A DNA stretch of 64,000 nt from RFPW01 sp040401595 (GTDB taxonomy: Bacteria > Pseudomonadota > Gammaproteobacteria > Burkholderiales > Burkholderiaceae_E), in assembly GCA_040401595.1 (NCBI GenBank), contig JBBAOE010000003.1, positions 124,001 to 188,000 of the forward strand. The letters are read 5' to 3'. Each line of letters opens with the position of its first letter. Position 1 is the first letter of the stretch. The notes under the pieces were generated by a model. The model saw only the letters and a list, made by a program, of their open reading frames with translations, was not told where the DNA came from and did not search any database. A program made the position numbers and the translations under genes. This document shows, piece after piece, positions 17,333-24,416 of the stretch.

Positions 17333-18553
17333 ATGCAAGCGACTGATACCTCCACATTACTTGCAGACGCCGTGTATGGGCACCGCGCGCAAGGTCATGT
17401 CGGCATTCTGGATCGACTCTTCGCGCGCTGGTTCGAGCGCTTGGTCTATACCCAAATTTGGGAAGATCCAGCCTGCGACCTCGAGGCCATGGCGGTCGAG
17501 TCCCATCATCGGATCATCACCATCGCATCGGCGGGATGTAATGCGTTGGCCTATTTGCTGGCGGATCCGGCGGAGGTGGTTGCAGTCGATCTGAATCGGG
17601 CGCATCTGGCACTGCTCGATCTGAAAGCGGGGGCGCTGCGGGCGTTCGACCATCATCAGGATTTCCTGGAAATGTTTGGCCGCGGCCATTCGAAAGCGAA
17701 CATTGCACGGTTTCGCCAGCACATCGCACCGCTGCTCTCGGTCGAGGCGCGTCGTTGGTGGATGGCTCGGGATGCGTTTGGCCGACCCCGCATCAGCATG
17801 TTTACGACAGGCCTGCATCGGCATGGGCTGACTGGACGCTTCATTGGCATTGTTCATGCGTGGGCGCGCCTGCGAGGGGTTCGCCTCGAAGACTGGACGC
17901 TGGCCAAGACGCCCCAGGAACAGGCTGTCTGGTTTGATACCAAGGTCGCGCGACTCTTTGATGGTGCACTGGTCCGCCGACTTGCCGCTTCGCCTCCGGT
18001 TGTCTGGAATTTGGGTATCCCGCCGTCGCAGCATGAGGCGCTGTGCGACGGGGAGGTCCAGAGCATGGCGGGCGTATTGCGCGAGCGCGCTCGGCGTCTC
18101 GCAACGATCGCGCCGGTCGCTGACAACTGGTTTGCCTGGCAGGCATTCGCACGGCGATACAACGTCGAAGAGGGGCCCTTGCCGCCCTATCTGGAGGCGA
18201 AAGCCTTTGGGCTGCTGAAAACTCGGGTCGATCGATTGCAAATGGCCCATGAAAACCTGCGGGTGGTCTTGACCGGTCGTACGACCGCCAGCCTTGATCG
18301 TTTTGTGCTGTTGGACGCGCAGGATTGGATGTCAGACGATGAACTCGTTCGCCTGTGGCAAGAAATTACCCGGACGGCACGGCCAGGCGCACGCGTGATT
18401 TTCCGGACGGCCGGTGTTACATCTCCACTGGAGCGGGCATTGCCACGTGCGATCGCCGAACGTTGGCGGGCAGATCATGTCACGGCTGATCGACTGCATG
18501 CGCGCGATCGTTCTGCAATTTATGGTGGTTTTCATCTGATGCATCTGATTTGA
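17333..18553 (+). CDS. btaA: BtaA-family S-adenosylmethionine:diacylglycerol 3-amino-3-carboxypropyltransferase
   Basis: 406 residues, the usual BtaA (DUF3419) length. The family transfers the 3-amino-3-carboxypropyl group of SAM to diacylglycerol, giving diacylglyceryl-O-homoserine, the precursor of phosphorus-free betaine lipids. Visible features are the N-terminal YTQIWEDPACDLEAM block, a SAM-binding segment (IITIASAGCNALAYLL followed by VVAVDLNRAHLALLDLK) and C-terminal DAQDWMSDDELVRLW and VIFRTAG. ATG 17333 has a GGAG site; the longer frame from 17243 does not. The stop overlaps the start region of the next gene. No BtaB-type N-methyltransferase is present in the window, which is unusual for a btaA locus. 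Confidence 0.9.
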   Translation: MQATDTSTLLADAVYGHRAQGHVGILDRLFARWFERLVYTQIWEDPACDLEAMAVESHHRIITIASAGCNALAYLLADPAEVVAVDLNRAHLALLDLKAGALRAFDHHQDFLEMFGRGHSKANIARFRQHIAPLLSVEARRWWMARDAFGRPRISMFTTGLHRHGLTGRFIGIVHAWARLRGVRLEDWTLAKTPQEQAVWFDTKVARLFDGALVRRLAASPPVVWNLGIPPSQHEALCDGEVQSMAGVLRERARRLATIAPVADNWFAWQAFARRYNVEEGPLPPYLEAKAFGLLKTRVDRLQMAHENLRVVLTGRTTASLDRFVLLDAQDWMSDDELVRLWQEITRTARPGARVIFRTAGVTSPLERALPRAIAERWRADHVTADRLHARDRSAIYGGFHLMHLI

Positions 18554-18555
18554 AG

Positions 18556-19728
18556 ATGCGTTTGAGCCCGGATCTGGCTGGCCACCGCCCTGGGGTGATA
18601 CAAGCGGCCGGGATGGCCGATCCGATCGCTCTGCGGCCATGGATCAGCAATGCGGATGCGGTGTTGCAGATCGTGGCGACACCGTCAGGGGATGTGCCTG
18701 TCCTGATTCCAGATCGTTCTTTTAGTCTAAGCAATCGTTACGGTGCGAACTCAGAGCCGCCAACCCGGCTCGCCGAACGGGCCTGGGTTACGTGTCTTTG
18801 GTCGGGGTCAGCCGGTTATGCGATCGATGAATGGGCGGCCCGGCAGGATCCTCGCTGGGCCCGGGGCCTCAGGCCATTCGCACGGCTGACCGCCGGACTG
18901 TCCTGGATGCTGGGCCCGTGGCGGGGAGCGGTTCAGGTCGGGAGCTGGCCTTTATCGACCAGTCTTCGCGAAACGCTGCAGGTGGTGGATTTGCTCGGGG
19001 TGCTCGATACTGCCATCGAGCGCTTTCCAGACTGCCCCATTGCGCTCCGGCATGTGTTTGCGGACAGCCCGCCCGAGTTGCTTGAAGCCCTGACGCAAAG
19101 GGGCTTTCGGGCGCTTCCCGCCCGCGTGGTCTACGACCTCGACGCTACTCAGGTCTGCAAGCCCAAGGCCTCTCATCTGAAGCGCGACCTCGCCCTGCTG
19201 GCGCGTTCAGACTTGACCGTGATCGCAGATTCCGACTTCACGCAAGAAGACATCGAAGCTGCGTTGCGCATGTATCAGGGGGTCTATCGACGCCGCCACA
19301 GTTTGCGTAATCCTGACTATTGCGCCGGTTTCATCCAGTGGACCCGGCAGCGCGGCTTGATTGAGTTGCTCGGTTTGCGTTCTGCAACAGGGGAATTACG
19401 GGCCTTCGCCGCCCGGCACGATCAGGGGGCGACGACGAGTGTGCCACTGCTTGGCTACGATCTCGAGGCCGACCGTCGCGATGGACTCTATCGCCAACTG
19501 GTCGCGGCTCTGGTGCGTGAGGCTGGCGTTCGGAACCAGAGATTCGATTTCTCCAGCGGCGCTGGCGACTTCAAGCGTAAGCGCGGATTTGAACCACGAC
19601 TGGAAATGACCATGCTGCGCGCGCCGTCCCAGTCGCTGCTGCAATGGCCTGTCGGGCTGGCCTTACGTCTCGCGGCAGCGGGAACATCGTTTCTGAGTAT
19701 GGAACGGTTGATCGCCGCCGGTGCCTGA
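18556..19728 (+). CDS. GNAT/FemAB-like acyltransferase-fold protein, coupled to btaA
   Basis: 390 residues with no motif naming a substrate. The C-terminal half looks like a GNAT or FemAB/BioF2-like domain: SHLKRDLALLARSDLTV, then MYQGVYRRRHSLRNPDYCAGF and RFDFSSGAGDFKRKRGFEP, a pattern of proteins that transfer acyl or aminoacyl groups. It starts within a few bases of the btaA stop (ATG 18556; a TTG at 18550 overlaps the stop), so it is almost certainly cotranscribed and translationally coupled. That suggests action on diacylglyceryl-homoserine, for example N-acylation, but this is inference. It converges on plcP with 27 bases between. Confidence 0.65.
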   Translation: MRLSPDLAGHRPGVIQAAGMADPIALRPWISNADAVLQIVATPSGDVPVLIPDRSFSLSNRYGANSEPPTRLAERAWVTCLWSGSAGYAIDEWAARQDPRWARGLRPFARLTAGLSWMLGPWRGAVQVGSWPLSTSLRETLQVVDLLGVLDTAIERFPDCPIALRHVFADSPPELLEALTQRGFRALPARVVYDLDATQVCKPKASHLKRDLALLARSDLTVIADSDFTQEDIEAALRMYQGVYRRRHSLRNPDYCAGFIQWTRQRGLIELLGLRSATGELRAFAARHDQGATTSVPLLGYDLEADRRDGLYRQLVAALVREAGVRNQRFDFSSGAGDFKRKRGFEPRLEMTMLRAPSQSLLQWPVGLALRLAAAGTSFLSMERLIAAGA

Positions 19729-19755
19729 ACGATTCGAGTTCAGTAGGATCCAGAC

Positions 19756-20688
19756 TCAGGCTGGGACCAGTAGCGCTCTTCGTTCCAGAATCTCGAATTC
19801 TTCGCCGCTCTGGCTTCCGGGTTTGCAATGCAGGATCTGCAACTCACCCGCATGCGTCTCCACGAGCGCAGTGAGGCTTTCAACCCAGTCCCCGTCATTG
19901 CAATACAGGATCCCATCAAGATCGTGAATGGCCGAGCGGTGAATGTGTCCGCACACGACACCATCGAAGCCACGCCGACGCGCTTCCCCCGCCAGGGCCT
20001 GCTCAAAATTTGAAATGAACGAGACGGCGTTCTTGACCTTGTGCTTGAGGTATTGCGAGAGCGACCAGTACGGCTGACCGAGGTGATGCCGGAGTCGGTT
20101 GTAGTGGCGATTCAGCCATAAGGTGACGGTATAGGCGCGGTCACCCAGGTGTGCAAGCCATCGCGCATGGCGCATGACACCATCAAATTCGTCGCCATGC
20201 ACGACCCATAAACGCCGTCCGTCCGCGGTCACGTGAACGGTTTCGGTAACGACTTCGATCCCGCCGAACGCAAGACCGCCAAATTGCCTGGCCGCCTCGT
20301 CATGGTTACCGGGGATGTAGACGACCCGCGTCCCTTTACGGGCTTTGCGAAGCAGTTTCTGGATGACATCGTTGTGCGCCTGCGGCCAGAACCAGCGACG
20401 CTTCAGCGCCCATGCATCAACAATGTCACCGACCAGGTAGATTGTGTCTGCTTCGTAGTCGCGCAGAAACGCGAGCAGGGCCTCCGCCTGACACCCTGCG
20501 GTTCCGAGGTGAATGTCGGAGATGAAGACGGCACGCAGAGCATTGGGGGCAGCCAGGCTGTCGCCCTCGGAGGGTGTTAGCTGCGCCTGGCGTCGGTTTC
20601 CTGATCCGGCGCCGTGCTCAGAGCCCTCCAACAGGAGCTCATGGGCGATCAGATCCTTGAGCAGAGGCTGAGCGAGGGATGCATTCAT
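19756..20688 (-). CDS. plcP: PlcP-type metallophosphoesterase (phosphate-starvation phospholipase C)
   Basis: 310 residues of the calcineurin-like fold. Metal-site motifs are SDIHLGT (Asp58, His60), LVGDIVDAW (Asp88), PGNHDE (Asn128-His129), VVHGDEFDG (His164) and CGHIH. The blocks KRRWFWPQAHNDVIQKLLRK and YWSLSQYLKHKVKNAV match what I recall of rhizobial PlcP, which cleaves phosphatidylcholine and related lipids to diacylglycerol during phosphate limitation, better than LpxH. Diacylglycerol is the substrate of BtaA and of glycosyltransferases like the one at 24.4 kb, so the neighbours form a remodelling pathway. An extra ~50-residue N-terminal segment precedes the fold. It follows psd by 69 bases on the same strand. 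Confidence 0.82.
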   Translation of the reverse strand: MNASLAQPLLKDLIAHELLLEGSEHGAGSGNRRQAQLTPSEGDSLAAPNALRAVFISDIHLGTAGCQAEALLAFLRDYEADTIYLVGDIVDAWALKRRWFWPQAHNDVIQKLLRKARKGTRVVYIPGNHDEAARQFGGLAFGGIEVVTETVHVTADGRRLWVVHGDEFDGVMRHARWLAHLGDRAYTVTLWLNRHYNRLRHHLGQPYWSLSQYLKHKVKNAVSFISNFEQALAGEARRRGFDGVVCGHIHRSAIHDLDGILYCNDGDWVESLTALVETHAGELQILHCKPGSQSGEEFEILERRALLVPA

Positions 20689-20757
20689 GCCGGTTCCAGT
20701 TTGCCTGTGCCGGTATTAAACGGAACGCCTTTGACGGGATCATGACAACTGATGGTT

Positions 20758-21651
20758 TTAGGTTGGTTGTTGGTTTTTTGCGTTGTCCGGCAGAACCATC
20801 AGTGCCTGCCCCATCTGGATTCGCTGCCCTGACTGAATACCGTGCGCTAGGCGAAAGCCTTTGGGCGCAAACACGATGATGGTGGAGCCATGTTCGAACC
20901 AGCCCAGTTCTTCGCCCTTGCCAAATGCGTGAGCGCATGGAATTTCGTTGGGGCCTTTCCAACGCAGGTGCATCAGGATATTGATTGCATGAAGGCGGAT
21001 GCTCGCAACCAGAACGGCGGCTACCGGGACGATTGCCAGCGGATGATTGGCTGCGCCGATTCGGGTTCTGAGAACAGCTCGTTCGTTTTTGCAGAACAGA
21101 CGCTCGACCCGCTTGAGAGCGATCGGGTTGACATTCCAGACGTCACCGCTGAGATAAGTAACGTGATCCAGTTGTCCATCGTAGGGGGCATGGAAGCGGT
21201 GATACATCGAGGAAGTCAATCTCAGGGTGACATAGGTCCCGTCGACAAACGGGCTAATGTCCTGGGAAGGTCCGAATAATTCTCGAATTGAGTATGGATA
21301 GCCCTTGGCCTGAAAGACCTCTATCCCCCGTACATCTCCACAGGCGCCCACGATTGCATCGCATGGACTGCTGAGCGTATCGGGATCATGATCGACGCGC
21401 CGGGCCCCGGGCTTTAGTTCCCGGATGAAGCACTCGCGCAAACTGTTGAACCGTTGCTGACGGGCTTCCGAGAGATCGAGATCTGTGAAGACTCGCCAGA
21501 CGGCAATGGAAAATCGCGTCAGTAGAGGGCTTCGGATCGCGCTGTATCGACCCATCCACTGCGTTAGCAAGATCCGCGGGATTCGGTTGGTCAGCAGAAA
21601 ATTCAGGTCTTCCTGAAGAAAAAGACGATCACGCAATCTGGAGAGCTTCAT
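20758..21651 (-). CDS. psd: Phosphatidylserine decarboxylase, long form
   Basis: 297 residues resembling the E. coli-type (long) pyruvoyl decarboxylase. The autocleavage site is HGST at residues 254-257, a variant of the common LGST that keeps the Gly-Ser pair where the pyruvoyl group forms. The self-cleavage triad is intact: Asp98 (SPCDAIVG) and His154 (YHRFHAPYDG) with Ser256. The enzyme is membrane-associated and converts phosphatidylserine to phosphatidylethanolamine. Betaproteobacteria, as I recall, generally carry a shorter housekeeping Psd, so this could be a second paralogue. It lies in a phosphorus-saving island and precedes plcP in the same direction, raising the possibility that it decarboxylates another amino-acid lipid head group. 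Confidence 0.82.
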   Translation of the reverse strand: MKLSRLRDRLFLQEDLNFLLTNRIPRILLTQWMGRYSAIRSPLLTRFSIAVWRVFTDLDLSEARQQRFNSLRECFIRELKPGARRVDHDPDTLSSPCDAIVGACGDVRGIEVFQAKGYPYSIRELFGPSQDISPFVDGTYVTLRLTSSMYHRFHAPYDGQLDHVTYLSGDVWNVNPIALKRVERLFCKNERAVLRTRIGAANHPLAIVPVAAVLVASIRLHAINILMHLRWKGPNEIPCAHAFGKGEELGWFEHGSTIIVFAPKGFRLAHGIQSGQRIQMGQALMVLPDNAKNQQPT

Positions 21652-21710
21652 CGTTTCGTCAAATCCCAGTGTTATAAAACAGTGACAACATTGCGGAGGC
21701 GTTGAACATC

Positions 21711-23360
21711 ATGGAAGCTTTAGCCATGTCTGCGTTGGCTCTCGGTACCCTGGCTGCAGGTTGGCCGGCCGCCTCGCAGCGAATTGCGCTGTCGCGGGCC
21801 AAACACCGCTCGCTGGCGGGTCACTCGAGAATGGCCAAGCGAGTGGCGTCGCTGATCCCTGGATACAGCTACGACGAGACTGGTTTTTTCGCGGCCGATG
21901 ATGCATCCCCAGAAATCGTGGCGCGGCGACGCGCTGGTTTTCTCGATCTCTGCCAGACGCTCGGAACGCGCCATGCCAAGACCATCGCCATGAGCGATCA
22001 GGCGCGCGACTATCTTCCCGATATGCAATTCACCGGTCGTTACCGGGTACCGTTTCAGTTCAGCCCGTACCTGCGCAGTCATCTTAAGCTGGGCAGCTTT
22101 GTGCAGTCGTCCGCTGGCGTGACGGTTGAGGATCTGGATGGCCAGAGATTCATGGATCTCACTGGTTCTTACGGTGTCAATGTATTTGGCTATGATTTCT
22201 ATAAAGAAACGATTGCCGAAGGCGTTTCTCGCGTGGCTGAGCTGGGGCCAGTGCTGGGCGCCTACCATCCGGTCGTTCTGGATGTCATCAAGCGCCTGCG
22301 CGTCATCTCCGGGCTTGAGGAGGTGAGCTTCCACATGTCGGGCACCGAGGCGGTGATGCAGGCCGTGCGCGTTGCCCGTTACCGGTCCGGGCGGACGCAT
22401 CTGGTCCGATTCTGCGGCGCGTATCACGGCTGGTGGGAGGACGTGCAACCTGGCCCGGGTAACCCCTTGCCGCCCCGACAAACCTATACGCTGCAGGACC
22501 TCTCTGAGCGGTCGTTGCGTGTGCTTGAGACGCGGCGCGATATTGCCTGTGTGCTGATCAATCCGCTGCAGGCACTGCACCCCAACGCCAGCGCGCCTGG
22601 CGATTCGACCCTGGTCGACAGTTCGCGTCGGGCCGGATTTGATCGGGCCGCCTATGCGTCGTGGTTGCGTGAACTGCGTCGAATTTGTACCGCACGCGGT
22701 ATCGCGCTGATTTTTGATGAGGTCTTTTTGGGGTTCCGGCTGGCACCGGGTGGTGCGCAGGAGTATTTCGGCGTGCAGGCGGATCTCGTCACCTACGGCA
22801 AGACGCTCGGCGGCGGCCTGCCGGTCGGTGTCGTGTGCGGCAAGCGCGAGTGGATGCAACGTTTCAATGAGCAGCATCCGGCCGATCTCTGCTTTGCGCG
22901 CGGGACCTTCAACGCGCATCCACATGTGATGGGCGCAATGTTGTCGTTTTTGGAGCGACTCGAAACGCCCGAGGTCCAGGCGATTTATGCTGATCTCGAT
23001 AACACTTGGAACCGACGTGCGCAGGAGCTCAATGAGCGGCTCCGACAGGCTGGCGCTCCGGTGCGGGTCACGAATCTTTCGACGGTCTGGACGGTGCTCT
23101 ACGACTCCCCGTCGCGCTACAACTGGATGTTCCAGTTCTACTTGCGGGCCGAAGGCTTGTTGCTCAGCTGGGTCGGCAGTGGCCGATTGATTTTCAGTCT
23201 GAACTATCACGACACTGATTTCGAAGAAGTGGCCGAGCGCTTTTGTCGCGCCGCACAGGCGATGCGACGCGACGGCTGGTGGTGGGAAGGATCGCAACTG
23301 AGCAATCAGCAGATTCGACGCACCCTGTTGCGGGAAATGCTGGGTCGGCTGCGCGCTTAA
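21711..23360 (+). CDS. Class-III PLP-dependent aminotransferase-like protein with N-terminal hydrophobic segment
   Basis: 549 residues. Fold-type-I features are present: SGTEAVMQAVRVAR, GAYHGWWEDV, the PLP-pyridine Asp in IFDEVFLGFR and the Schiff-base Lys near residue 364 in YGKTLGGGLPVG. Nearest relatives by motif are glutamate-1-semialdehyde aminomutases and omega-aminotransferases. It has ~130 extra N-terminal residues starting with a hydrophobic stretch (ALAMSALALGTLAAGWPAA) that may anchor it to the membrane, and a Trp-rich C-terminus (DGWWWEGSQ). ATG 21711 is used, with GGAGG 11 bases upstream; TTG 21702 is closer to that site. It diverges from psd by about 60 bases. A role on a lipid-linked amine is suggested only by context. 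Confidence 0.78.
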   Translation: MEALAMSALALGTLAAGWPAASQRIALSRAKHRSLAGHSRMAKRVASLIPGYSYDETGFFAADDASPEIVARRRAGFLDLCQTLGTRHAKTIAMSDQARDYLPDMQFTGRYRVPFQFSPYLRSHLKLGSFVQSSAGVTVEDLDGQRFMDLTGSYGVNVFGYDFYKETIAEGVSRVAELGPVLGAYHPVVLDVIKRLRVISGLEEVSFHMSGTEAVMQAVRVARYRSGRTHLVRFCGAYHGWWEDVQPGPGNPLPPRQTYTLQDLSERSLRVLETRRDIACVLINPLQALHPNASAPGDSTLVDSSRRAGFDRAAYASWLRELRRICTARGIALIFDEVFLGFRLAPGGAQEYFGVQADLVTYGKTLGGGLPVGVVCGKREWMQRFNEQHPADLCFARGTFNAHPHVMGAMLSFLERLETPEVQAIYADLDNTWNRRAQELNERLRQAGAPVRVTNLSTVWTVLYDSPSRYNWMFQFYLRAEGLLLSWVGSGRLIFSLNYHDTDFEEVAERFCRAAQAMRRDGWWWEGSQLSNQQIRRTLLREMLGRLRA

Positions 23361-23368
23361 GTTGACCA

Positions 23369-23404
23369 AGCGCAGCCTCTATCGTATTTGGCGAGGGCTG
23401 CGCT
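23369..23404. terminator. Inverted repeat after the PLP-enzyme gene
   Basis: AGCGCAGCC (23369-23377) pairs with GGCTGCGCT (23396-23404) around an 18-base loop. No T-run follows, so it may be a weak or bidirectional terminator between convergent genes. A second exact 8-bp inverted repeat, CGTAAGCG/CGCTTACG (23411-23418 and 23462-23469), follows. Confidence 0.4.
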
Positions 23405-23563
23405 CTGTTGCGTAAGCGGTGCGGTCTTCTCCGGGGCAGAACGGCCATTAGACAAGGCCGGCGCTTACGGCCTCAGCACCCAGACTTCAGATGTCTGTCG
23501 CGACTTCGTCGTTCCGTCCCGCTGTCCCGTGCTGTGACGTTCCAGGGGGGCCGCGCTGCGTGT

Positions 23564-24286
23564 TCAGGCGTGCCGATTGGACGGGTCGGTCACGTGGTCC
23601 ATCGGGTCAATGCGCTGCCCCCGCAACAGAAAGAGCGGGGCCGTGTGGTACATCTTGATGTCATGAAACGGGTCGGTGATGATCTTGAATGCCCAAGCGA
23701 TCGCTGTTTTGGCGTCTCGGATCACGACCAGTTGTGCAACCCGGAACAGCAGGCCGCCAACCCCGATCGCGAACCAGACAAGACCGACCGAATGCCAGAA
23801 CTCTGACATGGTGGTCCAGGCTGGGAGTGCACCAAACAGGTCCGGCACGAACCAGACGACCAGGGGGCTCGCCGCCCACAATCCCATCAATACCACCTTG
23901 CGCATCAGGTTGTAGCCCACCTTGATTTCTTCCTTGTGCTCGTGGGTCGCTTGATTCACCTCGTCGTAGCCTTTGGGCTCGAAGAAGAAATGTCCAGCCT
24001 GCCGACTCGTCATCGACACGCCCCATGCCAACAAGGCGGCATAGGCCGGGTCCACGAACAAGAGCGCGTACGCCGTGACAAAGCACAGCGCGCTCAGGAG
24101 ATGGAGGCTCTGGTTGATTCGGCAATGATGGTAGTAGCGATGATCGTCCCAGCGCAGGACCGCGAGCGATTCAAAAAACTCTTTCACGTGGTTACCATCA
24201 AAAAGAATGACCTCAGGGTCTTCGGTCACAGTTGACAAAATCCAGCCGCTTGCCGCGAGCGCACTGCTTAGGGTGTGCCGCCTCAA
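23564..24286 (-). CDS. Mpo1-like (DUF962-type) integral membrane protein, tentative
   Basis: 240 residues with about four to five hydrophobic helices. His-containing motifs face the membrane region: HRYYHHCRINQSLHLL, and RQAGHFFFEPKGYDEVNQ after the second helix, followed by HEHKEEIKVGYN. This resembles the His pattern of Mpo1/DUF962 proteins (fatty-acid alpha-oxidation dioxygenases in yeast), but the match is from memory and loose. The start is uncertain: TTG 24286, or GTG 24229, which gives a cleaner cytoplasmic N-terminus (TEDPEVILFDGNH). Three Pho-box-type 7-mers lie upstream, so it is probably phosphate-regulated and may act on lipid acyl chains. Confidence 0.6.
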   Translation of the reverse strand: MRRHTLSSALAASGWILSTVTEDPEVILFDGNHVKEFFESLAVLRWDDHRYYHHCRINQSLHLLSALCFVTAYALLFVDPAYAALLAWGVSMTSRQAGHFFFEPKGYDEVNQATHEHKEEIKVGYNLMRKVVLMGLWAASPLVVWFVPDLFGALPAWTTMSEFWHSVGLVWFAIGVGGLLFRVAQLVVIRDAKTAIAWAFKIITDPFHDIKMYHTAPLFLLRGQRIDPMDHVTDPSNRHA

Positions 24287-24319
24287 ACGCTGCCATAAGG
24301 CTCATCTTGTCTAGGATTT

Positions 24320-24348
24320 GTGACATCTTGCTGACAGAAAAATGACGA
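24320..24348 (-). promoter_or_regulatory. Triple Pho-box repeat for the Mpo1-like gene
   Basis: On the minus strand TCGTCAT-N4-CTGTCAG-N4-ATGTCAC: three 7-mers at exact 11-base spacing. The two proximal units match the 18-base Pho-box consensus at 14 positions, the best in the window. The element lies 34 bases upstream of TTG 24286, a fitting position for PhoB activation. Confidence 0.65.
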
Positions 24349-24375
24349 ATTGATGTCATTTCTCGGTAGCATCGA

Positions 24376-24393
24376 CTGTCATCACATTGTCTC
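24376..24393 (+). promoter_or_regulatory. Pho box upstream of the glycosyltransferase
   Basis: CTGTCAT-CACA-TTGTCTC: a perfect first half and a 5/7 second half at 11-base spacing (13 of 18 consensus positions). CAGAAT at 24404-24409 could be the -10, leaving a very short leader before ATG 24417. Confidence 0.6.
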
Positions 24394-24416
24394 AGTCCGC
24401 TTGCAGAATTCGGCTC

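Noticed and set aside
19756..20688. LpxH UDP-diacylglucosamine hydrolase
   Set aside because: Metal motifs are shared, but the sequence blocks and the BtaA/PhoD neighbourhood fit PlcP better.
21720..23369. A 549-codon open frame antisense to the PLP-enzyme gene
   Set aside because: It mirrors a confident gene, has no domain character, and long antisense frames are expected at this GC content.
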